Shown one piece after another: positions 18,762 to 26,866 of a DNA stretch of 64,000 nt (the stretch's first letter is position 1; every line of letters starts with the position of its first letter). Origin of the DNA: UBA1926 sp002337215 (lineage in GTDB: Bacteria > Planctomycetota > Phycisphaerae > Phycisphaerales > UBA1924); NCBI GenBank assembly GCA_963973795.1, contig CAXBAF010000009.1, positions 52,993 through 116,992 on the forward strand, given 5' to 3'. The translations under genes and the position numbers were made by a program. The notes under the pieces are model-generated. The model made no database searches. It was given only the letters and a program-made list of their open reading frames with translations, and was not told the origin of the DNA.

Positions 18762-20219
18762 TCAGATGCAACCGGCAGAGAACGCCCCGACGAACGCCGC
18801 GATATCGGCGAGGTCGAACACGCCGAACGGCGCCGCGAGATCGCCCGTGGGCTGCCCGCTGATGAATCCGTCTACGAACGCGGTGATATCGCTCAAATCG
18901 AGCACGTGGTCGCGATTAATGTCGGCGTACGCACCGCAGCCCTCGACGAAGTATGTTCGTGAATCCTCGATCGCTGCCTGGATGCCCGGGGAGCGGATCC
19001 AGGAGATGTCATCCCGCACACGGACACGCACGCTCTGCAGACCTTCGGATAGCCCGAGATCTCCGGCTGAGACGGTTTCCATCCCTACCGCAGCCTGGAC
19101 AACACTTCCATTTACGAGCCACTCGATTGTCAGCGGTTGCCCGTTGGGGCGCATGGGCACGATCGAGACTGTGTCCCCGATTCCGAAGGCGAGATTGTTG
19201 GCGGGGGCCGCGTCGATCGGCGACACTTCTCGGTAGAACTCGCGGATCAGTTTCTCGGCGCTGGGCAGATTAAACCGCCGACTGAGACTCCGCATCATCG
19301 AGTTGTTGGACGGGCGGTAGATCCCGTTCGCCGAGTATCCGCCGCCCTCAAACGTGGAGACGGGGTTGTCGAACCCGGCGATGGACGCGCCGAGCCACTC
19401 ATGCCACTTGCTTTCCTGTGATGCCATCTGTGATGCGGTCAGAAGCGACAGGTTCGCTGCGTTCGGCTCCCCGCCGCTGTAGTTCGTGGGCCCGCCGTAG
19501 GTGTACTCGTCGGCGAGGTCGCCGAGCGAGTGGCCCATTTCGTGGATCGCGATCTCAACCGCCGATGCGTTCTGCCCTGCCGCGGTGCCGAGATCGTTGG
19601 ATGAGTAACCCGCGCCGCCGTACTTGCTGGAGTTTGCGATCGCGAGGATCTGGTCCACATCTGGCGCTCCGGCAAAGGCGAATCCGCGGGCCTTGCTCAC
19701 GTTCACGCACAGCAGGCGCTCGGTCCCGCCGCACCAGTACTGCATGTCCATTGCGGTATCGCGGCTGATTCCGGGGTTGGGGTCGTTGTCCACGCCCGAC
19801 TGGTTGGAGACTACCTCGACCGTCGTCACGCGGAAGTAGGGCTCGTAGCGGATGAAGGGCTCATACCGAAAGAAATCATCGGCGATCGACATCGCGTCGA
19901 GTTGGAATTGCCCCATCTCCGACGCGGTGTACCCGTCGCCGACGATGACCAGATCCACCCGGTTATCTGAATCGAATCCGCGGCCTGTGAAGCCGTCGAG
20001 CCCGGTCGGCTCGCCGGGCGTCAGGGTTTCCGGGATCTCGAACATACCGCCGCTCAGGTGCCCCTGTGCATCGCCCCAACAGCCGTGGACGACTGCCATC
20101 CGGTTCTTGTGTGGGGCTGGCTCGGGAGTCGCACGAGGCTCGACCGACCGAGCCGCCGCGAACGCGGAAACGCTCAGACCAGCCACGCCGGCGAGGAAAA
20201 GGATCGTGGTCTTGGTCAT
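18762..20219 (-). CDS. Secreted M64-family metallopeptidase with GC-type dockerin tail
   Basis: The 485-residue product starts with a signal peptide (MTKTTILFLAGVAGLSVSAF). The peptidase domain includes VDLVIVGDGYTASEM and the zinc motif HEMGHSLGDLADEY near residues 225-240; HExxH followed by ADEY is typical of IgA-peptidase M64 proteins. A beta-domain follows at about 330-420. The last 60 residues hold two dockerin-like repeats (ADINRDHVLDLSDITAFVDG and PFGVFDLADIAAFVGAF) and end in AGCI. It should be exported and displayed or anchored through that tail. I chose ATG 20219 (GGAG upstream) over ATG 20246 because the signal peptide is then placed normally. Confidence 0.87.
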   Translation of the reverse strand: MTKTTILFLAGVAGLSVSAFAAARSVEPRATPEPAPHKNRMAVVHGCWGDAQGHLSGGMFEIPETLTPGEPTGLDGFTGRGFDSDNRVDLVIVGDGYTASEMGQFQLDAMSIADDFFRYEPFIRYEPYFRVTTVEVVSNQSGVDNDPNPGISRDTAMDMQYWCGGTERLLCVNVSKARGFAFAGAPDVDQILAIANSSKYGGAGYSSNDLGTAAGQNASAVEIAIHEMGHSLGDLADEYTYGGPTNYSGGEPNAANLSLLTASQMASQESKWHEWLGASIAGFDNPVSTFEGGGYSANGIYRPSNNSMMRSLSRRFNLPSAEKLIREFYREVSPIDAAPANNLAFGIGDTVSIVPMRPNGQPLTIEWLVNGSVVQAAVGMETVSAGDLGLSEGLQSVRVRVRDDISWIRSPGIQAAIEDSRTYFVEGCGAYADINRDHVLDLSDITAFVDGFISGQPTGDLAAPFGVFDLADIAAFVGAFSAGCI

Positions 20220-20315
20220 CGTTCGAATCTCCGGATTTGCTCCCACGCGGGAGAGTCAAACTAGCAGAGGTGTGTTCTTCGCACAATCAGAAATCGCGTG
20301 TGAACTCCAGCGGGG

Positions 20316-22169
20316 TCAGTCTGTCCTTGACTCGAACGTGTTTTCGGCCCACAACGCGAGATTGAACATGGGCCAGGCAATGTTCCAATGCTGTGAGGGC
20401 TCGGCACACGCGAACGCGATCGCTTCTCTCGTGTAGACCTCGGGGAGGAACTCGCTGGACTCGACTCGGCGCGTCATCGCCGGGAGCCACCCCTGAAATG
20501 GCAGCGGGAAACTCCGCTTGGGCCGTGTCGCGATCGACGCGGGGACGCGCCCCACGAAGGCCCGCCGCAGCGCCAATTTTGTGCCGGGTGGGTCGCCTGA
20601 TGTGAACAGGTCCGAGAGCCCGATATCGCGTGCGGCCGAGAGGACGATCGCGTCCGAGAAAGGCACCCGCCCCTCGACCGATGCGAGCATCGTCGAGGTG
20701 TCCAGTCGCTGCAGCAACCCGACGAGGTTCACCCGCCTCTGGAGTCCAAGGAATGAACGAACCCGCGCTTCGTCCGCGTTCGCGTTGTGCCTCGATGCTG
20801 CGTCGCGCTCCTCGCAGATCAGCGTGGTGTACCACGACAGCAGCATCGCGTCGCCGCCCGCGTGCTCCTGCATCGCCGGAGAGAAGAACAGGCCCTTGTT
20901 CTCGCGGGTCAGCCACGCCGCCGAGTCAAGCGCCGCGGCCGCGTCAGCCGCCGCGTCCGCGTCGGGGTTCTCCGCGACCCATGTCGAAGCGCTCAGCATC
21001 GGCAACTCGTACCCCGCGAAGAGCTCGTCGGCGCCCTCGCCGCTGAGCGCGACTTTGTGCCCGTCGGTCCGAAGCCGGTCCGCGACCGCATGGATCGCGA
21101 CCTCGTTCGGGGTGCTCATCGGCACGCCGAGTTGCGCGATCATCGCGGGCCAGCGGTCTATGAACGTCGCTTCGTTGACCGGGACCTCCGCGTGCATTGT
21201 CCCGATCGCGTCCGCGGCCTCTCGGGCAAACGCGAAGTCGTCGGCGAGCCCTTCGCCTGCCTCGGGGCACCCCGAGACGTAGGTCCGCAGCGAACCCGCC
21301 TCCGCCGCCGCGAGCATCGCGATCACCGTGCTGTCGAGCCCCCCGCTCAGCAGCGAGCACCATGGGACATCGCTCCGCAGGTGCGCACGGACGGAGTCCT
21401 CGATGACCGCGGCGAGCGATTCCGTCCCCCCGAGTTCAGATCCCTGTTGGAGCCCCGAACCCGGCTGCGCTGGGAAGGTCTTCGAGATGGACAGGCCCGG
21501 CTCCGCGCATTCGATCCGGATCCATTCGCCGGGCCGGACCGTGCGCACGTCTGCGAACATCGTCCGGTCGTCCAGCGTTGTCCGTACGGTCGAGACATAT
21601 CCCGATACCGCCTCCCAATCCGGCTCGGCGACGACCGCGGGATGTGCGAACAGCGCCGGGATCTCGCTCGCGAAGATCACCCGTTGGCCCTTCAACGTCC
21701 AAAACAGCGGCTTGATCCCGATGCCGTCCCGAGCGAGTAGAAGCACCCGATCGCGATCGTCCCACAACGCAAACGCGTACATCCCGCGCAGCCGACCGCA
21801 CGCGTCTGCGTCCCACCGAGCCACCGCGTGCAGTACCGTCGCTGTGTCGCTGCTCGAGGCGATCGGGACACCCTCGGCTTCGAGAGCCTGTCGCACTTCC
21901 GCGTCGTTGTATAACTCCCCGTTGTAGACGATCGTGTATCGACCGTCCGCGGTCGTCATGGGCTGGTTCCCGCTCTCGGTCGGATCGATGATCGCGAGTC
22001 GTCGATGGCCGAACGCGGCGTACGCGGTCCCGTCGTTCTCGAGGGCCCAGGAGACGCCGGCGCTGTCCGGCCCGCGGTGGGTCAGCCGATCCCGCATCCG
22101 TTCCAGGCCCTGCCGATCGATCTCGACCTCTTTTCCCCGGGCCGCCACAACACCACAGATCCCGCACAT
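20316..22169 (-). CDS. asnB: Asparagine synthetase, glutamine-hydrolysing
   Basis: The 617-residue protein makes asparagine from aspartate, glutamine and ATP. The class II glutaminase domain begins MCGICGVV, and the catalytic cysteine must be residue 2 after Met removal. That argues for ATG 22169 rather than the GTG two codons upstream. RLTHRGPDSAG, GHRRLAIID and YNGELYND follow. The synthetase domain has the ATP-pyrophosphatase loop LLSGGLDSTVIA near 273-284 and LSGEGADELFAGYE. In bacteria this subfamily also modifies cell-wall or exopolysaccharide substrates, and no amino-acid pathway genes lie nearby, so the true substrate may differ. Confidence 0.92.
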   Translation of the reverse strand: MCGICGVVAARGKEVEIDRQGLERMRDRLTHRGPDSAGVSWALENDGTAYAAFGHRRLAIIDPTESGNQPMTTADGRYTIVYNGELYNDAEVRQALEAEGVPIASSSDTATVLHAVARWDADACGRLRGMYAFALWDDRDRVLLLARDGIGIKPLFWTLKGQRVIFASEIPALFAHPAVVAEPDWEAVSGYVSTVRTTLDDRTMFADVRTVRPGEWIRIECAEPGLSISKTFPAQPGSGLQQGSELGGTESLAAVIEDSVRAHLRSDVPWCSLLSGGLDSTVIAMLAAAEAGSLRTYVSGCPEAGEGLADDFAFAREAADAIGTMHAEVPVNEATFIDRWPAMIAQLGVPMSTPNEVAIHAVADRLRTDGHKVALSGEGADELFAGYELPMLSASTWVAENPDADAAADAAAALDSAAWLTRENKGLFFSPAMQEHAGGDAMLLSWYTTLICEERDAASRHNANADEARVRSFLGLQRRVNLVGLLQRLDTSTMLASVEGRVPFSDAIVLSAARDIGLSDLFTSGDPPGTKLALRRAFVGRVPASIATRPKRSFPLPFQGWLPAMTRRVESSEFLPEVYTREAIAFACAEPSQHWNIAWPMFNLALWAENTFESRTD

Positions 22170-22251
22170 CGGCACCGCTCCGAACAGAGACTCCGTCCAC
22201 TGCTGGGGCGCGCACCCCGCATCCCTTCATCGGCCACGATACCCTCCGATC

Positions 22252-23091
22252 GTGACAACGCCCGCTCCAGAGACCACGGCGCAGCCTCCGCACGACGAGC
22301 CCGTTCTCGCGGTTGAGAATCTCCGTGTGACGTTCCCGGGTCAGCGGTCCGGCTTTGCCCGTCCCGAGCCTTTCGTCGCCGTCAAGGGGGCGTCTTTCGA
22401 GCTCAACCGCAGCGAGACACTCGGCATCGTCGGTGAATCCGGATCTGGGAAAACTACTCTCTCGCGCGCCATTCTTCGGCTTATCACCCCGGCCGGCGGC
22501 AGGGTGCGATTCCGGGGTGACGACCTCGCGACGGCATCGCGGAAGCGACTCCGCGGCCTCCGCGCTGGTATGCAGATGGTCTTTCAGGACCCGGCGGCGA
22601 GCCTCAACCCAACGATGCGCATCGGCAGTATCGTCGCCGAGCCCCTCGCCATTCATGGGCTCGGGGGGACCCGTTCGCAGCGACGCAGGCTCGCGGAGGG
22701 CCTCCTCGATCGCTGCGGCATGCCTGCCGATGCCCTCGATCGCTATCCGCACCAGTTCTCGGGTGGTCAGCGCCAGCGCATCGCGATCGCCCGCGCTCTC
22801 GCGCTCAATCCCGCGTTGATTGTCTGTGACGAGCCGACCAGTGCCCTCGACGTGTCGATCCAGGCGCAGGTCATCAACCTGCTCCAGGATCTTCAGGACG
22901 AATTCGGCCTCGCCTACCTGTTCATCAGCCACGATATGGCCGTCGTCAGTCACATCTGCCACCGCGTCGCGGTCATGAAGTCCGGCGAGATTGTTGAGAC
23001 CGGCCCGACGAGACGGGTCATCGATGAGCCGCAGCATCCCTATACACAGAAGCTCATCGGCGCCGTGCCCCGCCTTCACCGGGCCTCTTGA
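22252..23091 (+). CDS. ABC transporter ATP-binding protein, oligopeptide (OppF) type
   Basis: The 279-residue ATPase has Walker A GESGSGKTT (about 61-69), Q-loop QMVFQDPAASLNP, the signature FSGGQRQRIAIARAL (about 168-182), Walker B ALIVCDEPTSALD, and the H-loop FISHDMAVVSH. The C-terminal EPQHPYTQKLIGAVPRL is the extension typical of OppF/DppF subunits of peptide importers. No permease, OppD or binding protein is encoded next to it, so it is an orphan subunit here. The start is GTG 22252; it is divergent from asnB with about 80 bases between. The frame runs upstream to 21934 only as antisense of asnB. Confidence 0.88.
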   Translation: MTTPAPETTAQPPHDEPVLAVENLRVTFPGQRSGFARPEPFVAVKGASFELNRSETLGIVGESGSGKTTLSRAILRLITPAGGRVRFRGDDLATASRKRLRGLRAGMQMVFQDPAASLNPTMRIGSIVAEPLAIHGLGGTRSQRRRLAEGLLDRCGMPADALDRYPHQFSGGQRQRIAIARALALNPALIVCDEPTSALDVSIQAQVINLLQDLQDEFGLAYLFISHDMAVVSHICHRVAVMKSGEIVETGPTRRVIDEPQHPYTQKLIGAVPRLHRAS

Positions 23092-23120
23092 TCGAAAGGC
23101 CGGGCATCGGGCTCAGAAGC

Positions 23121-26100
23121 TCACGCGTTGAAGTACTTCGCCTGCGGGTGATGCACGACGATTGCGCTCGTGCTCTGTTCCGGGTCGATCTGCCAATTCT
23201 CGGTCAGTTCACACCCGATCCGGCCCGGGTCGATCAGCCGCCAGAGCTTGTCTTGGTCGCTCATCTCGGGGCAGGCCGCGTACCCGAAACTGAACCGGCT
23301 CCCGCGGTACTTCTGCGCGAAAAGGTCGCTGATCTTCGGGCTGTCGTCTCCCGCGATGCCGAGTTCCTGTCGCATCCGTTTGTGCCACAGCTCCGCGAGC
23401 GCCTCGGCTGTCTCCACGCCCATCCCGTGCATGTACAGGTACGCGGCGTAATCGTCTTGCTCGAACAGCGTCTTGCAGACCTCGCTGACCCGCTGCCCCA
23501 TCGTGACGCATGACAACCCCAGGACGTCCTTGCGGCCCATCGCCCGGCACTCGTCCGCGTCTCGGAAGAAGTCCGCGATGCACAGCCGGCGGTTCTTTTC
23601 CTGCCTCGGGAACGTGAACCGCTCGATCTCCCGATCGTGGTCGTCTGAATCGAAGACCACAAGGTCGTTGCCCTCGCTCCACACGGGGTAGTACCCGTAG
23701 ACCACGCGGGGATCGAGAATCCCTTCGTCCCGGCACCTTGCCTTTAGTTCGGCGAGCATCGGCTCCGCCTTCTCCGTTATCTCGGCCTCGTACTCCACCT
23801 TGCTCCGCTTCCCCTGGCGGAACTGCCACTGCACGCGGTAGAGCGCCACCGGGTTGAGGAAGGGATAGATGTCGTCAAGATTCAAACCCTCGACAACACG
23901 CGACCCGAGGAACGGCGCGATTGGCAGATCGACATCGCGTCGAACATCCGACCTTGTCCGTGTCAGCGTCCCGCCGCCGCTCGTGCTGCCGACGCGTGCG
24001 CCGGCGTCCGAGCTGCGCGAATCGCCCGGGGTCTCGGCGACCATTCCCTTTGACTCGCGGGCCTCGGCCCGCTTCGCCTGCCGCTCGGCGATCTCAGACT
24101 CCAGCACATCGGTTCTTCCGGAGACAATGTGGTCCATGATCCGGAGCCCGTCGAACGCGTCTTTGCCATAGAGCAGCGACCCGTCGTACTTGCCGCGCAG
24201 GTAGCCCTCGGCGTAGTTCCTCGCCAGCGCCGCCCCGCCCAGGATCAGCGGCGCGGTCACGCCCCGCTCGTTCATCGTCGCGATGTTCTCTTCCATCACG
24301 TTGACGCTCTTGACGAGCAGGCCCGAGAGACCGATCGCGTGAGGCCGGTGCGTCTCGAAGGCCGAAAGGATCTGGTCGATCGTCTGCTTGATCCCGATGT
24401 TGTGGACGGTATACCCGTTGTTTGTCAGGATGATATCGACGAGATTCTTGCCGATGTCGTGCACGTCTCCCTTGACCGTTGCCAGCACGATCGTCCCTTT
24501 GGTCTGCCCCTCGACCCGCTCCATGTAAGGCTCGAGATGCGCCACGGCCTTCTTCATCACCTCCGCAGACTGCAGGACGAACGGGAGCTGCATCTGCCCC
24601 GAGCCGAACAGTTCGCCGACGGTTTTCATCCCGTCGAGGAGATGGTCGTTGATGATGTCGAGCGGGGCGTACCTCGTGCGGGCCTCTTCCAACGCATCGG
24701 CGAGACCTTCTTTCTCGCCATCGATGATGTGCACGCGCAGGCGTTCTTCCAGTGTCAAGTCCTTCGCCTCGACTCTCGATCCGCCGATATCGCCCACATC
24801 TTTGAACAGCTCGATGAGGTGCTGCAGCGGATCGTGGCCCGTGTCATCGACCCCCTCGGGCAACCCGGTGCCGCCGACCGAGGCGTCGCGCCGGTCGTAG
24901 ATCAGGTCGAGCGCTGCCTTCATCTGCGCGTCGTCGATCTTGTTGAGGGGCAGGATCTTGGAGGCGTGCACGATCGCGCTGGTCATCCCCGCGGCCGTGA
25001 GTTCATGCATCAGCACGCTGTTGAGGACCACCCGCGCCGCCGGCTTCAGGCCGAACGACACGTTGCTCAACCCGCACGTCAGCTGCACCCCCGGGAACTG
25101 TTCGCTGATCCGCCTGGTCCCATCGACCAACTCGAGGGCGCTCCGCCGGTCCGAGTCCATCCCTGTCGAGATCGGCAGCACCAGCGGGTCGATGAACAGG
25201 TCCTCGACCGCGATCCCGTGCGCGGTCGTCGCCCGCTCGATCGCCCGCGTCGCGATGCTGAGCTTCCGGTCCGCCGTTCTCGCCATCGCCGCTTCGGGGT
25301 CTTCGTCGATCGTGCCGATCACGACGGCTGCGCCGTAGGTCTTCGCGAGGCCGCAGATCGCATCGAATTTCTCGTCGCCGTCCTCGAAGTTCGCGCTGTT
25401 GATGATGCACTTGCCCGGCGCGTGCTGCAGCCCTGCTTCGATCGTCTTGATCTGCGTCGAGTCGATCATCAGGGGCGCATCGACCTGCCGCACGAGCCGC
25501 TTGACCACCTCGGCCATGTCCCGTGCGTTGTCCCGCCCCGCGTAGTCCACGTTCACGTCGAGCACGTGCGATCCGTCCCGGACCTGTTCCCGAGCCAGCG
25601 ACACGATCGCGTCCCAGTCCTCTTCCTCGAGCAGCCTCTTGAACTTCCGGGAACCCGACGCGTTGCAGCGTTCGCCGACGATCAGGAAACTCGCGTCCTG
25701 ACGGTGGGGGACCGGCGTGAACAGGCTCGAACTACTCGCCGTCCAACTCGGTGTCTCGGCACGCCCGGGTTTCAGCCCTGAGACCGCTGCCGCCATCGCG
25801 GAGATGTGCTCGGGCGTCGTTCCGCAGCATCCGCCGACGACCGACACGCCGTATCGCTCAACGAATGTCTTCAGGCTCTCTGCCATGGGGGCCGGCCCGA
25901 GCGGATAGACCGTCTCCCCGTCCTGCAGCACGGGGAGCCCGGCGTTCGGGTAGCAGGTGATCGCCCGGTCCCACGCCTTCGACAGGTACTTGACGTGCTC
26001 TCCCATCTCGGTGGGGCCCGTCGCGCAGTTCAGCCCGATCGACGCGATCGGGTAGTCCCGCAGGGCGGTCACCGCCGCCTCCAGGCTCGACCCGACAAGC

Positions 26101-26708
26101 ATCGTTCCCATCTGCTCGATCGTGATGCTCACCATGAGCGGGATGTCTTGGGGTGACTTCCCCGAATCGTCGAGTGCTGCCAGCGCTGCATTCACCGCGC
26201 ACTTCACCTGGAGCAGGTCCTGGCAGGTCTCGATCAGGATCGCATCCGCGCCGCCCGCGATGAGCCCCCGCATCGCTTCCCGGTACGAGCCGAGCATCGT
26301 CTCCCAGGTGATCTGTCCCAGGGTGATCAGTTTCGTTCCGGGGCCCATCGATCCGAGCACGTACCGAGGCTTGTCTGCCGTCGAGCACGCGTCGGCGGCG
26401 GCGCGGGCGATCTCTGCTGACTGCTTGCTCAACTCGAACGATGACGCCCCCAGATCGAACTCATCGAGCACATGGATCGGCGTTCCGAACGTGTTCGTCT
26501 CGACCGCGTCGGACCCGGCCTCAAAGAACGACCGATGGATCGCCTCGACCATCTCGGGCCGGGTGCGTGTCAGGATGTCCGTGCAGTTCTCGCATCCGGC
26601 GTAGTCCCCGTCCACGGACAGGTCATACCGGTGTGTGCTCGTGCCCATGCCCCCATCGAGCACAAGCACCCGAGACCCTAGAACATCACCAAACGCCGGC
26701 CTTGGCAT
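23121..26708 (-). CDS. metH: Cobalamin-dependent methionine synthase
   Basis: The 1195-residue enzyme transfers a methyl group from methyl-tetrahydrofolate through cobalamin to homocysteine. In order: homocysteine domain (VLDGGMGTSTH at the start, zinc cysteines in GLNCATGPTEM and VGGCCGTTPEH, to about 320), pterin domain (about 340-620), helical cap and B12 domain with the cobalt-ligand motif GDVHDIGKNL near 745, then a linker rich in Ala/Glu/Arg. The reactivation domain (about 925 to the end) has VYGYYPVWSEGNDL and the AdoMet-site RGSRFSFGYAACPE. I moved the start to ATG 26708 because GAGGAG (26715-26720 on the minus strand) lies 6 bases before it. No cobalamin riboswitch fits the short upstream region. 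Confidence 0.95.
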   Translation of the reverse strand: MPRPAFGDVLGSRVLVLDGGMGTSTHRYDLSVDGDYAGCENCTDILTRTRPEMVEAIHRSFFEAGSDAVETNTFGTPIHVLDEFDLGASSFELSKQSAEIARAAADACSTADKPRYVLGSMGPGTKLITLGQITWETMLGSYREAMRGLIAGGADAILIETCQDLLQVKCAVNAALAALDDSGKSPQDIPLMVSITIEQMGTMLVGSSLEAAVTALRDYPIASIGLNCATGPTEMGEHVKYLSKAWDRAITCYPNAGLPVLQDGETVYPLGPAPMAESLKTFVERYGVSVVGGCCGTTPEHISAMAAAVSGLKPGRAETPSWTASSSSLFTPVPHRQDASFLIVGERCNASGSRKFKRLLEEEDWDAIVSLAREQVRDGSHVLDVNVDYAGRDNARDMAEVVKRLVRQVDAPLMIDSTQIKTIEAGLQHAPGKCIINSANFEDGDEKFDAICGLAKTYGAAVVIGTIDEDPEAAMARTADRKLSIATRAIERATTAHGIAVEDLFIDPLVLPISTGMDSDRRSALELVDGTRRISEQFPGVQLTCGLSNVSFGLKPAARVVLNSVLMHELTAAGMTSAIVHASKILPLNKIDDAQMKAALDLIYDRRDASVGGTGLPEGVDDTGHDPLQHLIELFKDVGDIGGSRVEAKDLTLEERLRVHIIDGEKEGLADALEEARTRYAPLDIINDHLLDGMKTVGELFGSGQMQLPFVLQSAEVMKKAVAHLEPYMERVEGQTKGTIVLATVKGDVHDIGKNLVDIILTNNGYTVHNIGIKQTIDQILSAFETHRPHAIGLSGLLVKSVNVMEENIATMNERGVTAPLILGGAALARNYAEGYLRGKYDGSLLYGKDAFDGLRIMDHIVSGRTDVLESEIAERQAKRAEARESKGMVAETPGDSRSSDAGARVGSTSGGGTLTRTRSDVRRDVDLPIAPFLGSRVVEGLNLDDIYPFLNPVALYRVQWQFRQGKRSKVEYEAEITEKAEPMLAELKARCRDEGILDPRVVYGYYPVWSEGNDLVVFDSDDHDREIERFTFPRQEKNRRLCIADFFRDADECRAMGRKDVLGLSCVTMGQRVSEVCKTLFEQDDYAAYLYMHGMGVETAEALAELWHKRMRQELGIAGDDSPKISDLFAQKYRGSRFSFGYAACPEMSDQDKLWRLIDPGRIGCELTENWQIDPEQSTSAIVVHHPQAKYFNA

Positions 26709-26794
26709 CGCTGACTCCTCGCCCATCAGGGCGTTTCACACTGACAACCCGCTATTTCCATTTATGCGGATGAACGGATGATACCGCCCGTCCG

Positions 26795-26830
26795 CAAAGA
26801 AAAAAGCCCGGGCACGCGGCCCGGGCTCGT
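26795..26830 (-). terminator. Rho-independent terminator after the matrixin-like protease gene
   Basis: An exact inverted repeat of AGCCCGGG (26805-26812) and CCCGGGCT (26820-26827) with a 7-base loop is followed, on the minus strand, by a run of T (26795-26805). It lies 37 bases after the stop of the gene at 26867 and separates it from metH on the same strand. Confidence 0.88.
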
Positions 26831-26866
26831 TTTCTTCAATCAAGACCGCGGGCGGCCGCCGGTCTT

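Noticed and set aside
26709..26866. Cobalamin riboswitch upstream of metH
   Set aside because: The gap is only about 160 bases and is largely occupied by the terminator of the upstream gene; I see no B12-box-like stretch.
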